Translations under genes and position numbers: made by a program
The notes under the pieces: model-generated
Told to the model about the DNA's origin: nothing
The model's database searches: none
Seen by the model: the letters and a program-made list of their open reading frames with translations, nothing else
Part shown: piece after piece, positions 17,401 through 26,183 of the stretch
Numbering within the stretch: position 1 is the first letter of the stretch
Layout: each line of letters begins with the position of its first letter
From: Endozoicomonas atrinae
GTDB lineage: Bacteria; Pseudomonadota; Gammaproteobacteria; Pseudomonadales; Endozoicomonadaceae
Reading direction: 5' to 3'
Assembly (NCBI RefSeq): GCF_001647025.1
Contig: NZ_LUKQ02000024.1
Location: forward strand, 1 to 39,679
DNA length: 39,679 nt

Positions 17401-18189
17401 GTGAACAAACAGCTTAAAACGGTATTCAGGACGGCCAGCGCTCTGCTGGTCGCCATGCCCCTTATCCTTGTTTCCTCTTTCAAAGCTAACGCCAATACTC
17501 TGCCGATTCCTGGTATCAGCAAAGGTGAACTGCTGTATGAAAGCAGAATGGACTCTTCAGAATCGGTCAAAGACTGGGTCATGGAAGGTCCGGGCGAAAT
17601 TGCCTTTGAAGGTGGGTGGATGAGAATGTGGTCACCCAACGAAGAGTGGCAACATGTTTTCTGGGCTCCCGAACACTTTCCTGAAAGCTTTGTTGCCCAG
17701 TGGGAAATGCAGAACCTTAATATTGAAGCAGGCCTGACCATTGTCTTTTTTGCCGCCACCGGCCCTGACGGTGAAGATGTGATGGATCCATCACTGCCAG
17801 AGCGGGATGGCACCTTTAAGTTCTACAACAATGATGTACTGAACAATTATCACATCTCTTATTATGCCCATAATCCAGAAGCAGCAAGGCTTGGTGTAAC
17901 CCGGCTGCGCAAAAACACCGGAAAACACCTCGTATCAGAAGGCCCGACGGGCATCAAACACGACTCTACCGATATTCATAAAATCACTCTGGTAAAAAAC
18001 AAAGACCATATTGTCTTTTACGTGGATGACCGGGAAATCATTAACTGGGTTGATGATGGCTCCGTCAATGGCAAAGTTTATGGCGCTGGCCGTATTGCCC
18101 TGAGACAGATGGAATGGAGTGTATTCCGCTACCGTAATTTTAAAGTCTGGTCTGTTGATGAGAACAACGAGGGCGTAACCAAGCCATGA
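17401..18189 (+). CDS. DUF1961-like exported jelly-roll protein
   Basis: 262 residues with a signal peptide (MNKQLKTVFRTASALLVAMPLILVSSFKANA), so periplasmic or secreted. The body resembles DUF1961, a concanavalin-like beta-sandwich family seen next to polysaccharide lyases and sulfatases. Seen here are a W-rich start (MRMWSPNEEWQHVFWAPEHFP), YNNDVLNNYHISYYAHNP, and KITLVKNKDHIVFYVDDREIINW, typical of lectin-type folds. No catalytic residues are established for the family, so carbohydrate binding or lyase activity are both possible. The start is GTG at 17401, which keeps the basic region of the signal peptide. It overlaps the next gene by four bases (ATGA). Function unknown. Confidence 0.75.
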   Translation: MNKQLKTVFRTASALLVAMPLILVSSFKANANTLPIPGISKGELLYESRMDSSESVKDWVMEGPGEIAFEGGWMRMWSPNEEWQHVFWAPEHFPESFVAQWEMQNLNIEAGLTIVFFAATGPDGEDVMDPSLPERDGTFKFYNNDVLNNYHISYYAHNPEAARLGVTRLRKNTGKHLVSEGPTGIKHDSTDIHKITLVKNKDHIVFYVDDREIINWVDDGSVNGKVYGAGRIALRQMEWSVFRYRNFKVWSVDENNEGVTKP

Positions 18190-20111
18190 GTAAAAGAACG
18201 ATCAGAAAAGCACTATTGATTGGCTGCAGCGCATTCGTAATGACTGCGGGCTCTGCTCAGGCACAATTATCTGAAAAGCGGCCTGAAAACCTGACGCTGG
18301 CAGAGCACCTCTATTCTGACCAGTTTGAAAAGTCTCTGGATCAGTGGGTGATTGAACAGATTCCCGGCAGTAAAACCTCCCAGCTCAATGGTCAGATGGA
18401 CATTGATGATGCTGGCGGTACCACGGTCTGGTTTAAGGAAAAACTGCAGGCACCGGTGATGGTGGAGTTTGATGCCACCATGGTGATGGCTGGTGGCCCT
18501 AACGACCGTGGCAGCGACCTGAACTTTTTCTGGATGGCATCAGACCCTTCATCACCTGATGACTTCTTTGCCAAAAGCGAAGAACGCAGCGGTTATATGC
18601 GCAAATACGACGGAATGAGCCTGTACTACGTTGGCTATGGCGCCAATGATAATACGACAACCCGTATGCGCCGTTATCCGGGCGACGGCACCCGTCCTCT
18701 TATGCCAGAGTATGATCTCAGTGGTGAGCCTTACCTGAACAAGATCAATACGCCCATGAAAATCCGGCTGGTGCACGATGGTGTTCGCTGGAAAATGTGG
18801 CGTGATGAAGTGCTGGTGTATGACGTTAAGGATGAGCAACCCTTCCTGGATGGCTACTTTGGTTTCCGTACCTGGAAGAGTCATATGCAGATCGACAACT
18901 TCAAGGTCTTCCGGGTGAAACCGCCACTGGAGAAAAAAGTATTACCTCCGGCAAAAGAGCTTGCGGACTACAAGAAGCAGATTGTTGATTTCAAAACGTT
19001 TGCCAACAACAACAAAAAGCGGATGTCCTGGAAACAGGGTCCAACCATGCTGGGCGTTAACGCTGCTTACCTGGCTACGGGTGACCTGTCACTGTTTGAC
19101 CAGTCGCTGCGGATGAGTGATGAGCTGCTGGCTCGCCGGAATGATCCGAAAAAAGGCGATGTGGTTTATACCGCGGGTAAACGGGCACTGGTCTGGCCAA
19201 CCATCAGTAAGCAATACATTGCCAAAGGAAGAAAGCAGCCATTTACCAATACCATTATGACCGCCATGATTCTCCAGCCCATTGCTGAGAACGCGCGCAT
19301 CATTATGGAAACCCCAGCCCTGTGGGAAAAGAAGGTTCCCTTTGGCGAACAGTATCTGGCCGGCTCTGGCGAAACTTATGGGGATAAAGCTGCATTCTAT
19401 CTCCAGGAAATCGAGAATACTCTGGACGATTTTATTTTTCCGGACTGGTACGACGCCAAGACCAATCTGCTGAGAACCCCAGACACCAAAGAGATGAGAG
19501 ATATTGAACCGGATCTGGCAGGTCGCTATCCGGCTTACAACCGATCACTGGCCATGATGCAGGTTCTGGACGATCTTGCCCGTACACGGCAGTTGATGGG
19601 AGATACCTCTGACAAAGCCGCTTTCTATCAGTCCATGGTACAAAGCCAGCTGGACTTCTTCTTTGAAGATGTCCAGACCTACACCCAGAATGGCAAGAAC
19701 TACTATTACTGGTATTACGCACCCGCGGACCGTGACAGCCGGCAGGAAGACAGCAGCCATGGACGACTGGACCTGCAGATTCTTACCAAACTCTACAACG
19801 ATGGTGACAACCCTTACGGTCTGACCCGCGAGAAGATGCAGCCATTTGTAGATACCTTTCTTGATATTATGCTGACCAGTAATGACAAAGAGGTCACTGC
19901 ATTTATCAAAGGCAGCATTGCCGACTTTCGTGAAAGTGGTTCAACCTCCAAAGCCAGAAAGAACAAAGGGGCTGGACCTTATATCGTCCTTGGCTGGGCT
20001 GGTGATGAAGTAATGGATATTGCCGAAAAAACACTGACCGAAAAGCTGTCCCTGAGCTGGACCCCCTGGCTCTGGTATTACCGAAACGTTAACGCCAACT
20101 TGCAGGGATAA
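18186..20111 (+). CDS. Uncharacterised two-domain protein: jelly-roll plus alpha-helical toroid
   Basis: 641 residues with a signal peptide (KALLIGCSAFVMTAGSAQAQ). The N-terminal half (about 40-255) is a DUF6250/LamG-type beta-sandwich: VEFDATMVMAGG, LNFFWMASDP, MKIRLVHDGVRWKMWRDEVLVYDV, YFGFRTWKSHMQIDNFKVFRV. The C-terminal half (about 265-641) is helical and looks like an alpha/alpha-toroid of the kind used by many lyases. Conserved-looking polar clusters are YPAYNRSL (N near 452), a Y/W-rich run YYYWYYAPADRDSR (about 506-519) and SSHGRLD (H near 525). These would suit an Asn/His/Tyr/Arg lyase site, but this is inference. It overlaps the DUF1961-like gene, and the pair may act on the same substrate. 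It could be a non-catalytic binding protein. Confidence 0.6.
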   Translation: MSKRTIRKALLIGCSAFVMTAGSAQAQLSEKRPENLTLAEHLYSDQFEKSLDQWVIEQIPGSKTSQLNGQMDIDDAGGTTVWFKEKLQAPVMVEFDATMVMAGGPNDRGSDLNFFWMASDPSSPDDFFAKSEERSGYMRKYDGMSLYYVGYGANDNTTTRMRRYPGDGTRPLMPEYDLSGEPYLNKINTPMKIRLVHDGVRWKMWRDEVLVYDVKDEQPFLDGYFGFRTWKSHMQIDNFKVFRVKPPLEKKVLPPAKELADYKKQIVDFKTFANNNKKRMSWKQGPTMLGVNAAYLATGDLSLFDQSLRMSDELLARRNDPKKGDVVYTAGKRALVWPTISKQYIAKGRKQPFTNTIMTAMILQPIAENARIIMETPALWEKKVPFGEQYLAGSGETYGDKAAFYLQEIENTLDDFIFPDWYDAKTNLLRTPDTKEMRDIEPDLAGRYPAYNRSLAMMQVLDDLARTRQLMGDTSDKAAFYQSMVQSQLDFFFEDVQTYTQNGKNYYYWYYAPADRDSRQEDSSHGRLDLQILTKLYNDGDNPYGLTREKMQPFVDTFLDIMLTSNDKEVTAFIKGSIADFRESGSTSKARKNKGAGPYIVLGWAGDEVMDIAEKTLTEKLSLSWTPWLWYYRNVNANLQG

Positions 20112-20185
20112 CCCCTTTAATATTCTAACCAATTCACTCCGGCTGTTAACTGCAGCCGGAGCAGCCACTCTGGGCATCTCCAGTT

Positions 20186-21973
20186 ATGAAACTCAACGTA
20201 CTCTCTCTGGCCATTGGCTCTACGCTGATGATCAGTCTGTGCGGGCATGCCGTAGCGTCTGCACACCTGTCAGATTCAACCTCAAAAGCCGGAAACCTGT
20301 CTTCTACCTGGCAGGCCTGGGTGGATTCCCGGGCGCCAGACTCAGACTTGATGGCCAGTGACTTCAGCACTGCTTCACAGCCTGTGGTTACCAACTTTTC
20401 TTATGCTGGATACCGTCAAAGTGAGCAGCCACTGCCAACTTTGAACAACGCATTCAGCTGTAGCTCCGGAACCACTATTGACCCCGCCACCGGATACACC
20501 ATTTTTGATGTCACCCAGTACGGCGCCATTCCCAATGATGGTAAAAGCGATAAAGCCGCCGTTCGTGATGCCATTGCCGTTGCCGAAAAAGCCATTCAGA
20601 AAGGCAGTGTAAAAGGTGCCGTACTGCTGTTTCCCAAAGGCCGTTACCGGATGAATGAGTCTTCGGATATGGCTCTTATTGATCCCGACAGTAAGGAGTC
20701 ACTGGCCAGCCAGAGCATTACCGTAACGGAGAGCCACTTTATTCTGAGGGGCTGTGGCAGCGAAACCGAACTGTATATGGATCAGCCTCATCTGCCGATG
20801 GATCCGAAGAAGCTCTACTCCATTCCAAGACTCTTTTCCCTGGGAGACGGCCATCGCGAAAAGGTTAGTACCATTACACAACCTATAAAAGGTGGCACCA
20901 GTAAGCAGATTCAGGTTTCTAAAACCGAAGGGCTTCAGGAAGGCGACTGGATTGAAATATTTGCCAACGTTTCCAGACCGGATCGTATTCAAGAACATAT
21001 GGGGCCTTACCGTGTTGAGCCCAGCATGAAGAAACTGAAGCAGGGTCTTGAGCTTCGGGAGATCCATCAGATCACGGCGATCAATGGCAATACTCTGATA
21101 CTGGCTGCTCCCGTGCAGGTGGATATTCACCCCGGCGATAAATGGACCGTCTACCGCAGTGACCGAACCGAAGAGATTGGCCTGGAAAATCTGGCTTTCC
21201 GGGGGAACTGGAAAGAGAAGTTCAAACATCATAAGTCCGCCATACACGACAGCGGATGGGGTTTCATCACGATCAGAAAATCCGCCAACAGCTGGGTGAA
21301 AAATGTCACCTTTACGGACTTTAACCAGGGGCTGCAGCTGACCGATACCGTGAACTCTACGGTGATGGATATCAGCTTCCATGGGAATCCGGGACACCTT
21401 TCCCTGCAGTTCCAGCGCTCTTTTAACAATCTGAGCATGAATGTCAGAGATGAAGCCGATACCTGGCACTCTCCGGGCTTTTCTCACTACTCCTCTTCCA
21501 ACGTTCACCTGGACACCTGGTATTCAAGCACCTCCTCTCCAGACCTGCATGCAGCCCAGCCACGGATCAACCTGTTTGACCGCACTGAGGGTGGCTGGAT
21601 TTATGGTCGCTGGGGTGGTGCTACGGTAAACCAGCCCAACCACCTGGCTGGTCTGGTGTTCTGGAATCCAAAAAATACCGCTGTCGCCTACAGCAGCGAT
21701 GAGCCTTATGAGTTTATGCGACCTTCCGCATTTGGCCGCATGATTATGCCAGTGGTTGTGGGAATGCATGGCAAACCCGTTCACTTTGCCAGTCAGCAGG
21801 ACTATTACCGGTACATTAACCGAAAAGAGCCACAACTCTATAAAAAGGCACTGCCCGATGAGCCACAGGCTTATGTTGAGTCCAATGGGCAGCCAGTATT
21901 ACCGGATTCGCTGTTTCTGGCGCAGCTGGAATACCGGTTGGGAGCATTGCCCAACTGGCTGGAAAAGCAGTAA
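20186..21973 (+). CDS. Exported right-handed beta-helix protein (pectate-lyase-3/GH28-like)
   Basis: 595 residues with an N-terminal signal peptide (MKLNVLSLAIGSTLMISLCGHAVASA). FDVTQYGAIPNDGKSDKAAVRDAIA is the hallmark start of the Pectate_lyase_3 superfamily of parallel beta-helices, which includes polygalacturonases, epimerases and lyases. Later rungs include NSWVKNVTFTDFNQGLQLTDT and NSTVMDISFHGN. A typical GH28 catalytic set was not found, so the activity is open: lyase, hydrolase or epimerase on uronic-acid polysaccharides. It is the last gene of the operon begun by the sulfatase at 12662 and lies 74 bases after the preceding stop. Co-location suggests a glycosaminoglycan or co-occurring uronate substrate (inference). 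Confidence 0.7.
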   Translation: MKLNVLSLAIGSTLMISLCGHAVASAHLSDSTSKAGNLSSTWQAWVDSRAPDSDLMASDFSTASQPVVTNFSYAGYRQSEQPLPTLNNAFSCSSGTTIDPATGYTIFDVTQYGAIPNDGKSDKAAVRDAIAVAEKAIQKGSVKGAVLLFPKGRYRMNESSDMALIDPDSKESLASQSITVTESHFILRGCGSETELYMDQPHLPMDPKKLYSIPRLFSLGDGHREKVSTITQPIKGGTSKQIQVSKTEGLQEGDWIEIFANVSRPDRIQEHMGPYRVEPSMKKLKQGLELREIHQITAINGNTLILAAPVQVDIHPGDKWTVYRSDRTEEIGLENLAFRGNWKEKFKHHKSAIHDSGWGFITIRKSANSWVKNVTFTDFNQGLQLTDTVNSTVMDISFHGNPGHLSLQFQRSFNNLSMNVRDEADTWHSPGFSHYSSSNVHLDTWYSSTSSPDLHAAQPRINLFDRTEGGWIYGRWGGATVNQPNHLAGLVFWNPKNTAVAYSSDEPYEFMRPSAFGRMIMPVVVGMHGKPVHFASQQDYYRYINRKEPQLYKKALPDEPQAYVESNGQPVLPDSLFLAQLEYRLGALPNWLEKQ

Positions 21974-22066
21974 AAAGTTGATACCCCGGCCGGAGTCTTT
22001 CGATAGCTGGGGAGCAACTCACTACAAAAGAAACAGGTACCCCCCCCTGTTCTATCCTCAAACTGG

Positions 22067-23230
22067 TTATTGCAATTCCAGGCTGATGATATTCAAAAAG
22101 TACTCCATACCCACAGGAATAATTTGATCATTAAAGTCATATTTCGGTGTATGCAGAGGAGCAGAATCTCCGTTGCCAATAAAAGCAAATACTCCAGGAA
22201 TGTGATTCAGATAGAATGAAAAATCTTCAGAGGGAGTGACCGGCTTTATATCACCATCCCATTGATCCCCGACTGTCAGCCTCGCTGCCTCTTCAGCAAT
22301 TTTGAACTTCTGTAAATCGTTCACAACAGCAGGATAGCCGTACTTTATCTCCACCTCAGCCTCACAACCGTAAACTGCTGCCGCCTTTTGGGCTACCTCT
22401 TCAAGCCTTTTGAAAACCATGGAATGAATGTCGTTATCATACGCACGACAGGTGCCACCCAGAATCACATCAGCAGGGATAATATTCCTGACTTTTGGAT
22501 CACCGGCATGGATATACGCTATGGACAGCACCGCAGACTCAACCGGGGATACATTCCGGCTGATGATGGTTTGCATACTGGTAATAACAGCACCCAGGGC
22601 GATGGTTGGATCAGTTGTCTGGTGAGGCATGGCTCCGTGACCACCAGAGCCCCTGATAATGACTTTCCAGGAACCTCCACATGCCATCAGAGCGCCTGGA
22701 CGACTGGCAATAGCCCCGGACTCGAGCCCCGGCCAGTTATGAATGCCATAGATACAGTCGATGTTTGGAAATTGTTCAAAAAGGCCACTTTTCATGACTT
22801 CGCGTGCTCCGCCATGCCCTTCTTCTGCTGGCTGAAAAAGCAGGTGAACTTTGCCACTGAAATCTCGATGTTTTGCCAGGTAAGAAGCAACTCCAAGCAT
22901 GATGGCAGTATGTCCATCATGACCACATCCGTGCATGATGCCCGGATTTTCTGAGGCATATGGAAGCCCGGTATCCTCTTCAAGAAGCAGGGCATCCATA
23001 TCACAGCGCAGCAGAATTTCCCGTCCCGGGTTCATACCTTCAAAGGAGGCAACCAGCCCGGTCTTACCAAAACCGGCAGTAATAGTAGCCCCGGATTCTT
23101 TCAGAACACCGGTAATCAGTTCAGCAGTACGAACCTCCTGAAACCCTGCTTCTGGGTACCGGTGAATGGCGTGACGATAGTCAACCATCTCTCTGGATAT
23201 CCCGGCAATAAGGTTCTTATTTATCATCAT
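22067..23230 (-). CDS. M20-family amidohydrolase (aminoacylase/hippurate hydrolase type)
   Basis: A zinc amidohydrolase of the M20D group, which removes acyl groups from N-acyl amino acids or cleaves related amides in the cytoplasm. The 387 residues are typical. Metal and catalytic blocks are GCGHDGHTA, QPAEEGHGGA, GGHGAMPHQTTDP in the dimerisation/lid domain, and SEDFSFYL. No signal peptide. It is the last of a minus-strand set with dcuC and iadA, all likely serving peptide or acyl-amino-acid use. N-deacetylation of a sugar is less likely for this subfamily. The substrate is not predictable from sequence. Confidence 0.88.
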   Translation of the reverse strand: MMINKNLIAGISREMVDYRHAIHRYPEAGFQEVRTAELITGVLKESGATITAGFGKTGLVASFEGMNPGREILLRCDMDALLLEEDTGLPYASENPGIMHGCGHDGHTAIMLGVASYLAKHRDFSGKVHLLFQPAEEGHGGAREVMKSGLFEQFPNIDCIYGIHNWPGLESGAIASRPGALMACGGSWKVIIRGSGGHGAMPHQTTDPTIALGAVITSMQTIISRNVSPVESAVLSIAYIHAGDPKVRNIIPADVILGGTCRAYDNDIHSMVFKRLEEVAQKAAAVYGCEAEVEIKYGYPAVVNDLQKFKIAEEAARLTVGDQWDGDIKPVTPSEDFSFYLNHIPGVFAFIGNGDSAPLHTPKYDFNDQIIPVGMEYFLNIISLELQ

Positions 23231-23336
23231 CGGAAGAATACCGTTTCAAACGAATGGCATTAGGGCCTGCAGTAGCTGCGCGTCAACAAGCGATGTGAGC
23301 GCAGCCGGCAAGAAAGAAGCCAGAAGGATTCTTGTA

Positions 23337-24692
23337 TTAAAGGGTGAGTAGAAGGGACATTCCGGTAGATACCACCAGAGCAACCACCATCACCGGAGCA
23401 GTACGTTTGACGATATCAAAAGGACTGACGCCAGCAATACCGGCAACACCGATAATAACGCCCGCAATAGGTGACATTGAGCGTGCAATACCAGAACCCA
23501 GCTGCATTGGCAGCAGCATGGCAATAGGACCAACACCCACTTTGGCAGCAATATCCGGAACCAGGGCAGCAAAGCTGAAGAACGGTGCATTACCTGAACC
23601 CATCAGAATAGAGAACATGGCAATAACAACCACCATAATGACAACCAGCACAGCCACAGGAATGGATGCTGAGGTTGCCGCATTAATGGCGGTATCCAGA
23701 ATACCAATGGTTTTCAGGCCATGAGCAAATACCTGGCCAGCCACAATCAGGGTAATAACACGGGCAAACGCATTACCCATGCCATCAAAGTACACCAGCA
23801 GAGAGCCCAGAGTATCTTTAGCTCCCTTGCGAATGACTTCGCAAAGCAGTGCAATGGTCACGGAAAGAAACATCGCGGTGGCAATATCAATTTTGACCGA
23901 AGAAACCACCATCTTGCTGAAGGTGAAAATCAGGACCAGTGGCACTAGGGGCAGCAGGCAGTACCAGATAGGTGCTTCTTTATCTTTAACGTCTACTTCA
24001 ACATCCTGTGAGTACTCAGCGCCATGACCCTTGGCGTCATAATAACGCTGAACGAAGAAATGCATAATGGCAATGGCAATCGCCGTTACACCACCCACCA
24101 GGAACTGGTAGTTCATAAAGTATTCGGTAACATCCATGCCTGAGTTAGTAGCTGCCATGACTGAGTTACCAGAGGCAGGCCCCAGGTCCAGACATGCAGA
24201 AGTCGCAATAACAGCGACCGCGGAAACCTTACTCACACCCAGCTTTGTCAGCACTGGGTACAGCGTAACCATCAGAAGCAGACCAAGTCCCGCGGCACTT
24301 GGAATAAAGACATTGAGTAACTGACCTGCCAGATAACCCAGCGCCAGCACCATGTAGGGGGATTGAAATTTCTGCAATGGTTTCAGAGTAACCTGAACCA
24401 ATACCTGAGACGCCCCGATGTGATCCATGTACTTGGCAAAGCCCGCAACCGCCATGATGTAGAGGCCAAGCCCGGCAACCGTTGAACTCATTTTCACTTT
24501 GATAAAGGTAAACAGATCCAGAAGAATGGAGCCACTGCTTTGAGATTCAACCAGAGGGACACCGGTTCCACCAACAATGGCACCGATCAATAACAGAAGG
24601 CCGCCAAAGAAAAGTACGGCCTGTGGATTGTATTTCCTGAAAATCAGGAACCCCGTAATAAAAATAACGGCCAGACTGAACATCGTCGTCAT
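23337..24692 (-). CDS. dcuC: DcuC-family dicarboxylate/amino-acid transporter
   Basis: 451 residues with about 12 hydrophobic spans, matching the DcuC family of C4-dicarboxylate carriers (fumarate, succinate, aspartate exchange). Typical features include FLIFRKYNPQAVLFFGGLLLL at the N-terminus, NVFIPSAAGLGLLLM, SACLDLGPASGN, SILMGSGNAPFFSF and the late motif SMSPIAGVIIGVAG. It lies between iadA and the M20 amidohydrolase on the same strand. That would fit import of an aspartyl compound or export of dicarboxylate made from aspartate (inference). A terminator-like hairpin separates it from iadA, so it may have its own promoter. Confidence 0.8.
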   Translation of the reverse strand: MTTMFSLAVIFITGFLIFRKYNPQAVLFFGGLLLLIGAIVGGTGVPLVESQSSGSILLDLFTFIKVKMSSTVAGLGLYIMAVAGFAKYMDHIGASQVLVQVTLKPLQKFQSPYMVLALGYLAGQLLNVFIPSAAGLGLLLMVTLYPVLTKLGVSKVSAVAVIATSACLDLGPASGNSVMAATNSGMDVTEYFMNYQFLVGGVTAIAIAIMHFFVQRYYDAKGHGAEYSQDVEVDVKDKEAPIWYCLLPLVPLVLIFTFSKMVVSSVKIDIATAMFLSVTIALLCEVIRKGAKDTLGSLLVYFDGMGNAFARVITLIVAGQVFAHGLKTIGILDTAINAATSASIPVAVLVVIMVVVIAMFSILMGSGNAPFFSFAALVPDIAAKVGVGPIAMLLPMQLGSGIARSMSPIAGVIIGVAGIAGVSPFDIVKRTAPVMVVALVVSTGMSLLLTL

Positions 24693-24768
24693 AGATTATC
24701 CCCCATTACTATGAATGTTTTATCGCTTATCCCTCTGCTATCACGCAGGAATGATGGAAAGCAGACAG

Positions 24769-24800
24769 TAAAAAAGCCCGGCTTTTGACGTCAAAAGCCG
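24769..24800 (-). terminator. Terminator between iadA and dcuC (minus strand)
   Basis: A perfect 22-bp palindrome at 24779-24800 (CGGCTTTTGAC and its complement) is followed, reading on the minus strand, by GGGC and a run of six T. It lies 64 bases after the iadA stop and about 77 bases before the dcuC start. It would limit read-through or set a step-down in expression. Confidence 0.8.
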
Positions 24801-24863
24801 TAGCAGAATCAGATACAGGAAACGCTTACCGGAAAGAGCGAATCATCAGCCACTCATTGCCAT

Positions 24864-26003
24864 TTATTCTTCAAAGTTGCCGGCAACAAGCAGCTCATTG
24901 TTGTGCATCATCACGTTTCCTTTAGCGATGACGCTGTTTAGCGTGAAATCGTCATTAAACAGACAGATATCCGCATCCTGACCAACCTCAATGCGTCCCT
25001 TGTTGATGCCAAGGGAACTGGCGACATTGGCCGTCATCATGGCAATGGCCTGGTCCGGGCGGATGCCCTGATCAATCATCAGTGGTAATAAAAGAAGATT
25101 ACTGTCCACTGCAGCTGCGGTAAGGCCACTGATCTCCCCCCGCTCATTGAATTTTGGCAGGCTGCCGTTACCATCCGAGCTGATGGTAATCTGGCTGGCG
25201 GATACACCGGATTCAAGGGCCAGCTTCACAGCCTGTTCCGCTGGGGTAAAGCGGCTTCCGCCGGATGTGATGTCAATAAAGCCACCCTTATGGGCAAACT
25301 TGATCGCCTCACCAAAAAGGTTTTCTGTACGGGCAACATGTGTCGGAGAGATGTGCTGAACAGGCATACCCATAGCCATCAGTTCATCAACCTGTCCAAA
25401 GGGCTGTGGCAATCCCCCCATATGGATATGAAGCACCCCTTTTTTACCGGCCAGTAGACTGGCAATACGAATATCAGAAACGATTCTTGCCAGTTCCTGA
25501 GTGGTTGGAAAAGAGCTTCGATGGTCGGCCAGAGCGATCTTGACCCCGAGAATGGCCGGAATAAACGTCAGGTCATCACGGATAGATCCGGTAATTGTTT
25601 TGGTTGGCACCTCGTAGGAGCCCGTGTGCATGTAAGCGGTGATACCTTCTGCTGTCAGAGCCGCAGCCTTGGCATACAAATCTTTTGGTGAGCGTGAGAT
25701 GCCATCAGTACCCAGTACACCAACGGTTGTGGTTGTCCCGGCTTTTATCAGTTTGGTCAGCGTTACTTGAGGTGTACGACTACTGAAGCCAGCTTCACCA
25801 CCTCCTCCAGTAAGATGAATGTGCTGATCAATCAAACCCGGGGTTACCGGCTTTCCCTTACAATCAATAACCTTTAACGTATCAAGACCGGTAATGCTCA
25901 GTTCCGTTTCTATTGCCAGAATCTTCCCCTGGCCAAGCAAGATATCGACCTTACCCGCATATTCTGGCTTATAGAGGTTTGCATTTTTCAGAATGGTAAA
26001 CAT
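24864..26003 (-). CDS. iadA: Isoaspartyl dipeptidase
   Basis: A binuclear zinc amidohydrolase that hydrolyses beta-aspartyl dipeptides formed from damaged asparagine and aspartate residues. The 379 residues match Escherichia coli IadA closely in layout: TPGLIDQHIHLTGGGGEAGFSSRTP (metal-binding HxH), GTTTTVGVLGTDGISRSP, ITAYMHTGSYEVPTKTITGS, VLHIHMGG, ISPTHVAR and SSDGNGSLPKFN, which holds the catalytic aspartate. Cytoplasmic, no signal peptide. It heads the minus-strand cluster and diverges from a LysR regulator whose likely operator lies in the shared gap. Released aspartate could be used by central metabolism or exchanged through the adjacent DcuC. Confidence 0.92.
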   Translation of the reverse strand: MFTILKNANLYKPEYAGKVDILLGQGKILAIETELSITGLDTLKVIDCKGKPVTPGLIDQHIHLTGGGGEAGFSSRTPQVTLTKLIKAGTTTTVGVLGTDGISRSPKDLYAKAAALTAEGITAYMHTGSYEVPTKTITGSIRDDLTFIPAILGVKIALADHRSSFPTTQELARIVSDIRIASLLAGKKGVLHIHMGGLPQPFGQVDELMAMGMPVQHISPTHVARTENLFGEAIKFAHKGGFIDITSGGSRFTPAEQAVKLALESGVSASQITISSDGNGSLPKFNERGEISGLTAAAVDSNLLLLPLMIDQGIRPDQAIAMMTANVASSLGINKGRIEVGQDADICLFNDDFTLNSVIAKGNVMMHNNELLVAGNFEE

Positions 26004-26036
26004 AACATTTCTTGGCTTGATAAAAGGTGGATACCA

Positions 26037-26053
26037 CTTTTGATAATCAAAAG
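26037..26053. promoter_or_regulatory. 17-bp palindrome in the iadA-lysR intergenic region
   Basis: CTTTTGATAATCAAAAG is a perfect palindrome around a central A, 34 bases upstream of the iadA start and about 130 bases before the LysR start. It is an obvious candidate operator for the divergent LysR regulator or another dimeric factor. An adjacent imperfect inverted repeat (GTGG-ATA-CCAC, 26027-26037) could be a second half-site. LysR binding is inference from position and symmetry. Confidence 0.5.
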
Positions 26054-26183
26054 CAGAGGTAAGAATTAATGAGCAGTTTGATAATAAAATCGAGCATACC
26101 CCTACATTTTATAAAAGTATTTTATTTTCCATTGCTAATTGTGAATAATGTTATTCATTGGAAACATAGGTGTAATTGATTCA

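Noticed and set aside
20699-21508. A 269-codon minus-strand frame opposite the beta-helix gene
   Set aside because: Antisense shadow: the plus-strand protein has a signal peptide and family motifs, while this frame has none.
21978-22024. Imperfect GTTG-CCCC / GGGG-CAAC inverted repeat between convergent genes
   Set aside because: Mismatched short arms and no T-tract; at most a weak terminator for the lyase operon.
23262-23306. GCTGCGC...GCGCAGC inverted repeat between dcuC and the amidohydrolase gene
   Set aside because: A short stem with a long loop and no T-run; not enough to call a terminator or operator.
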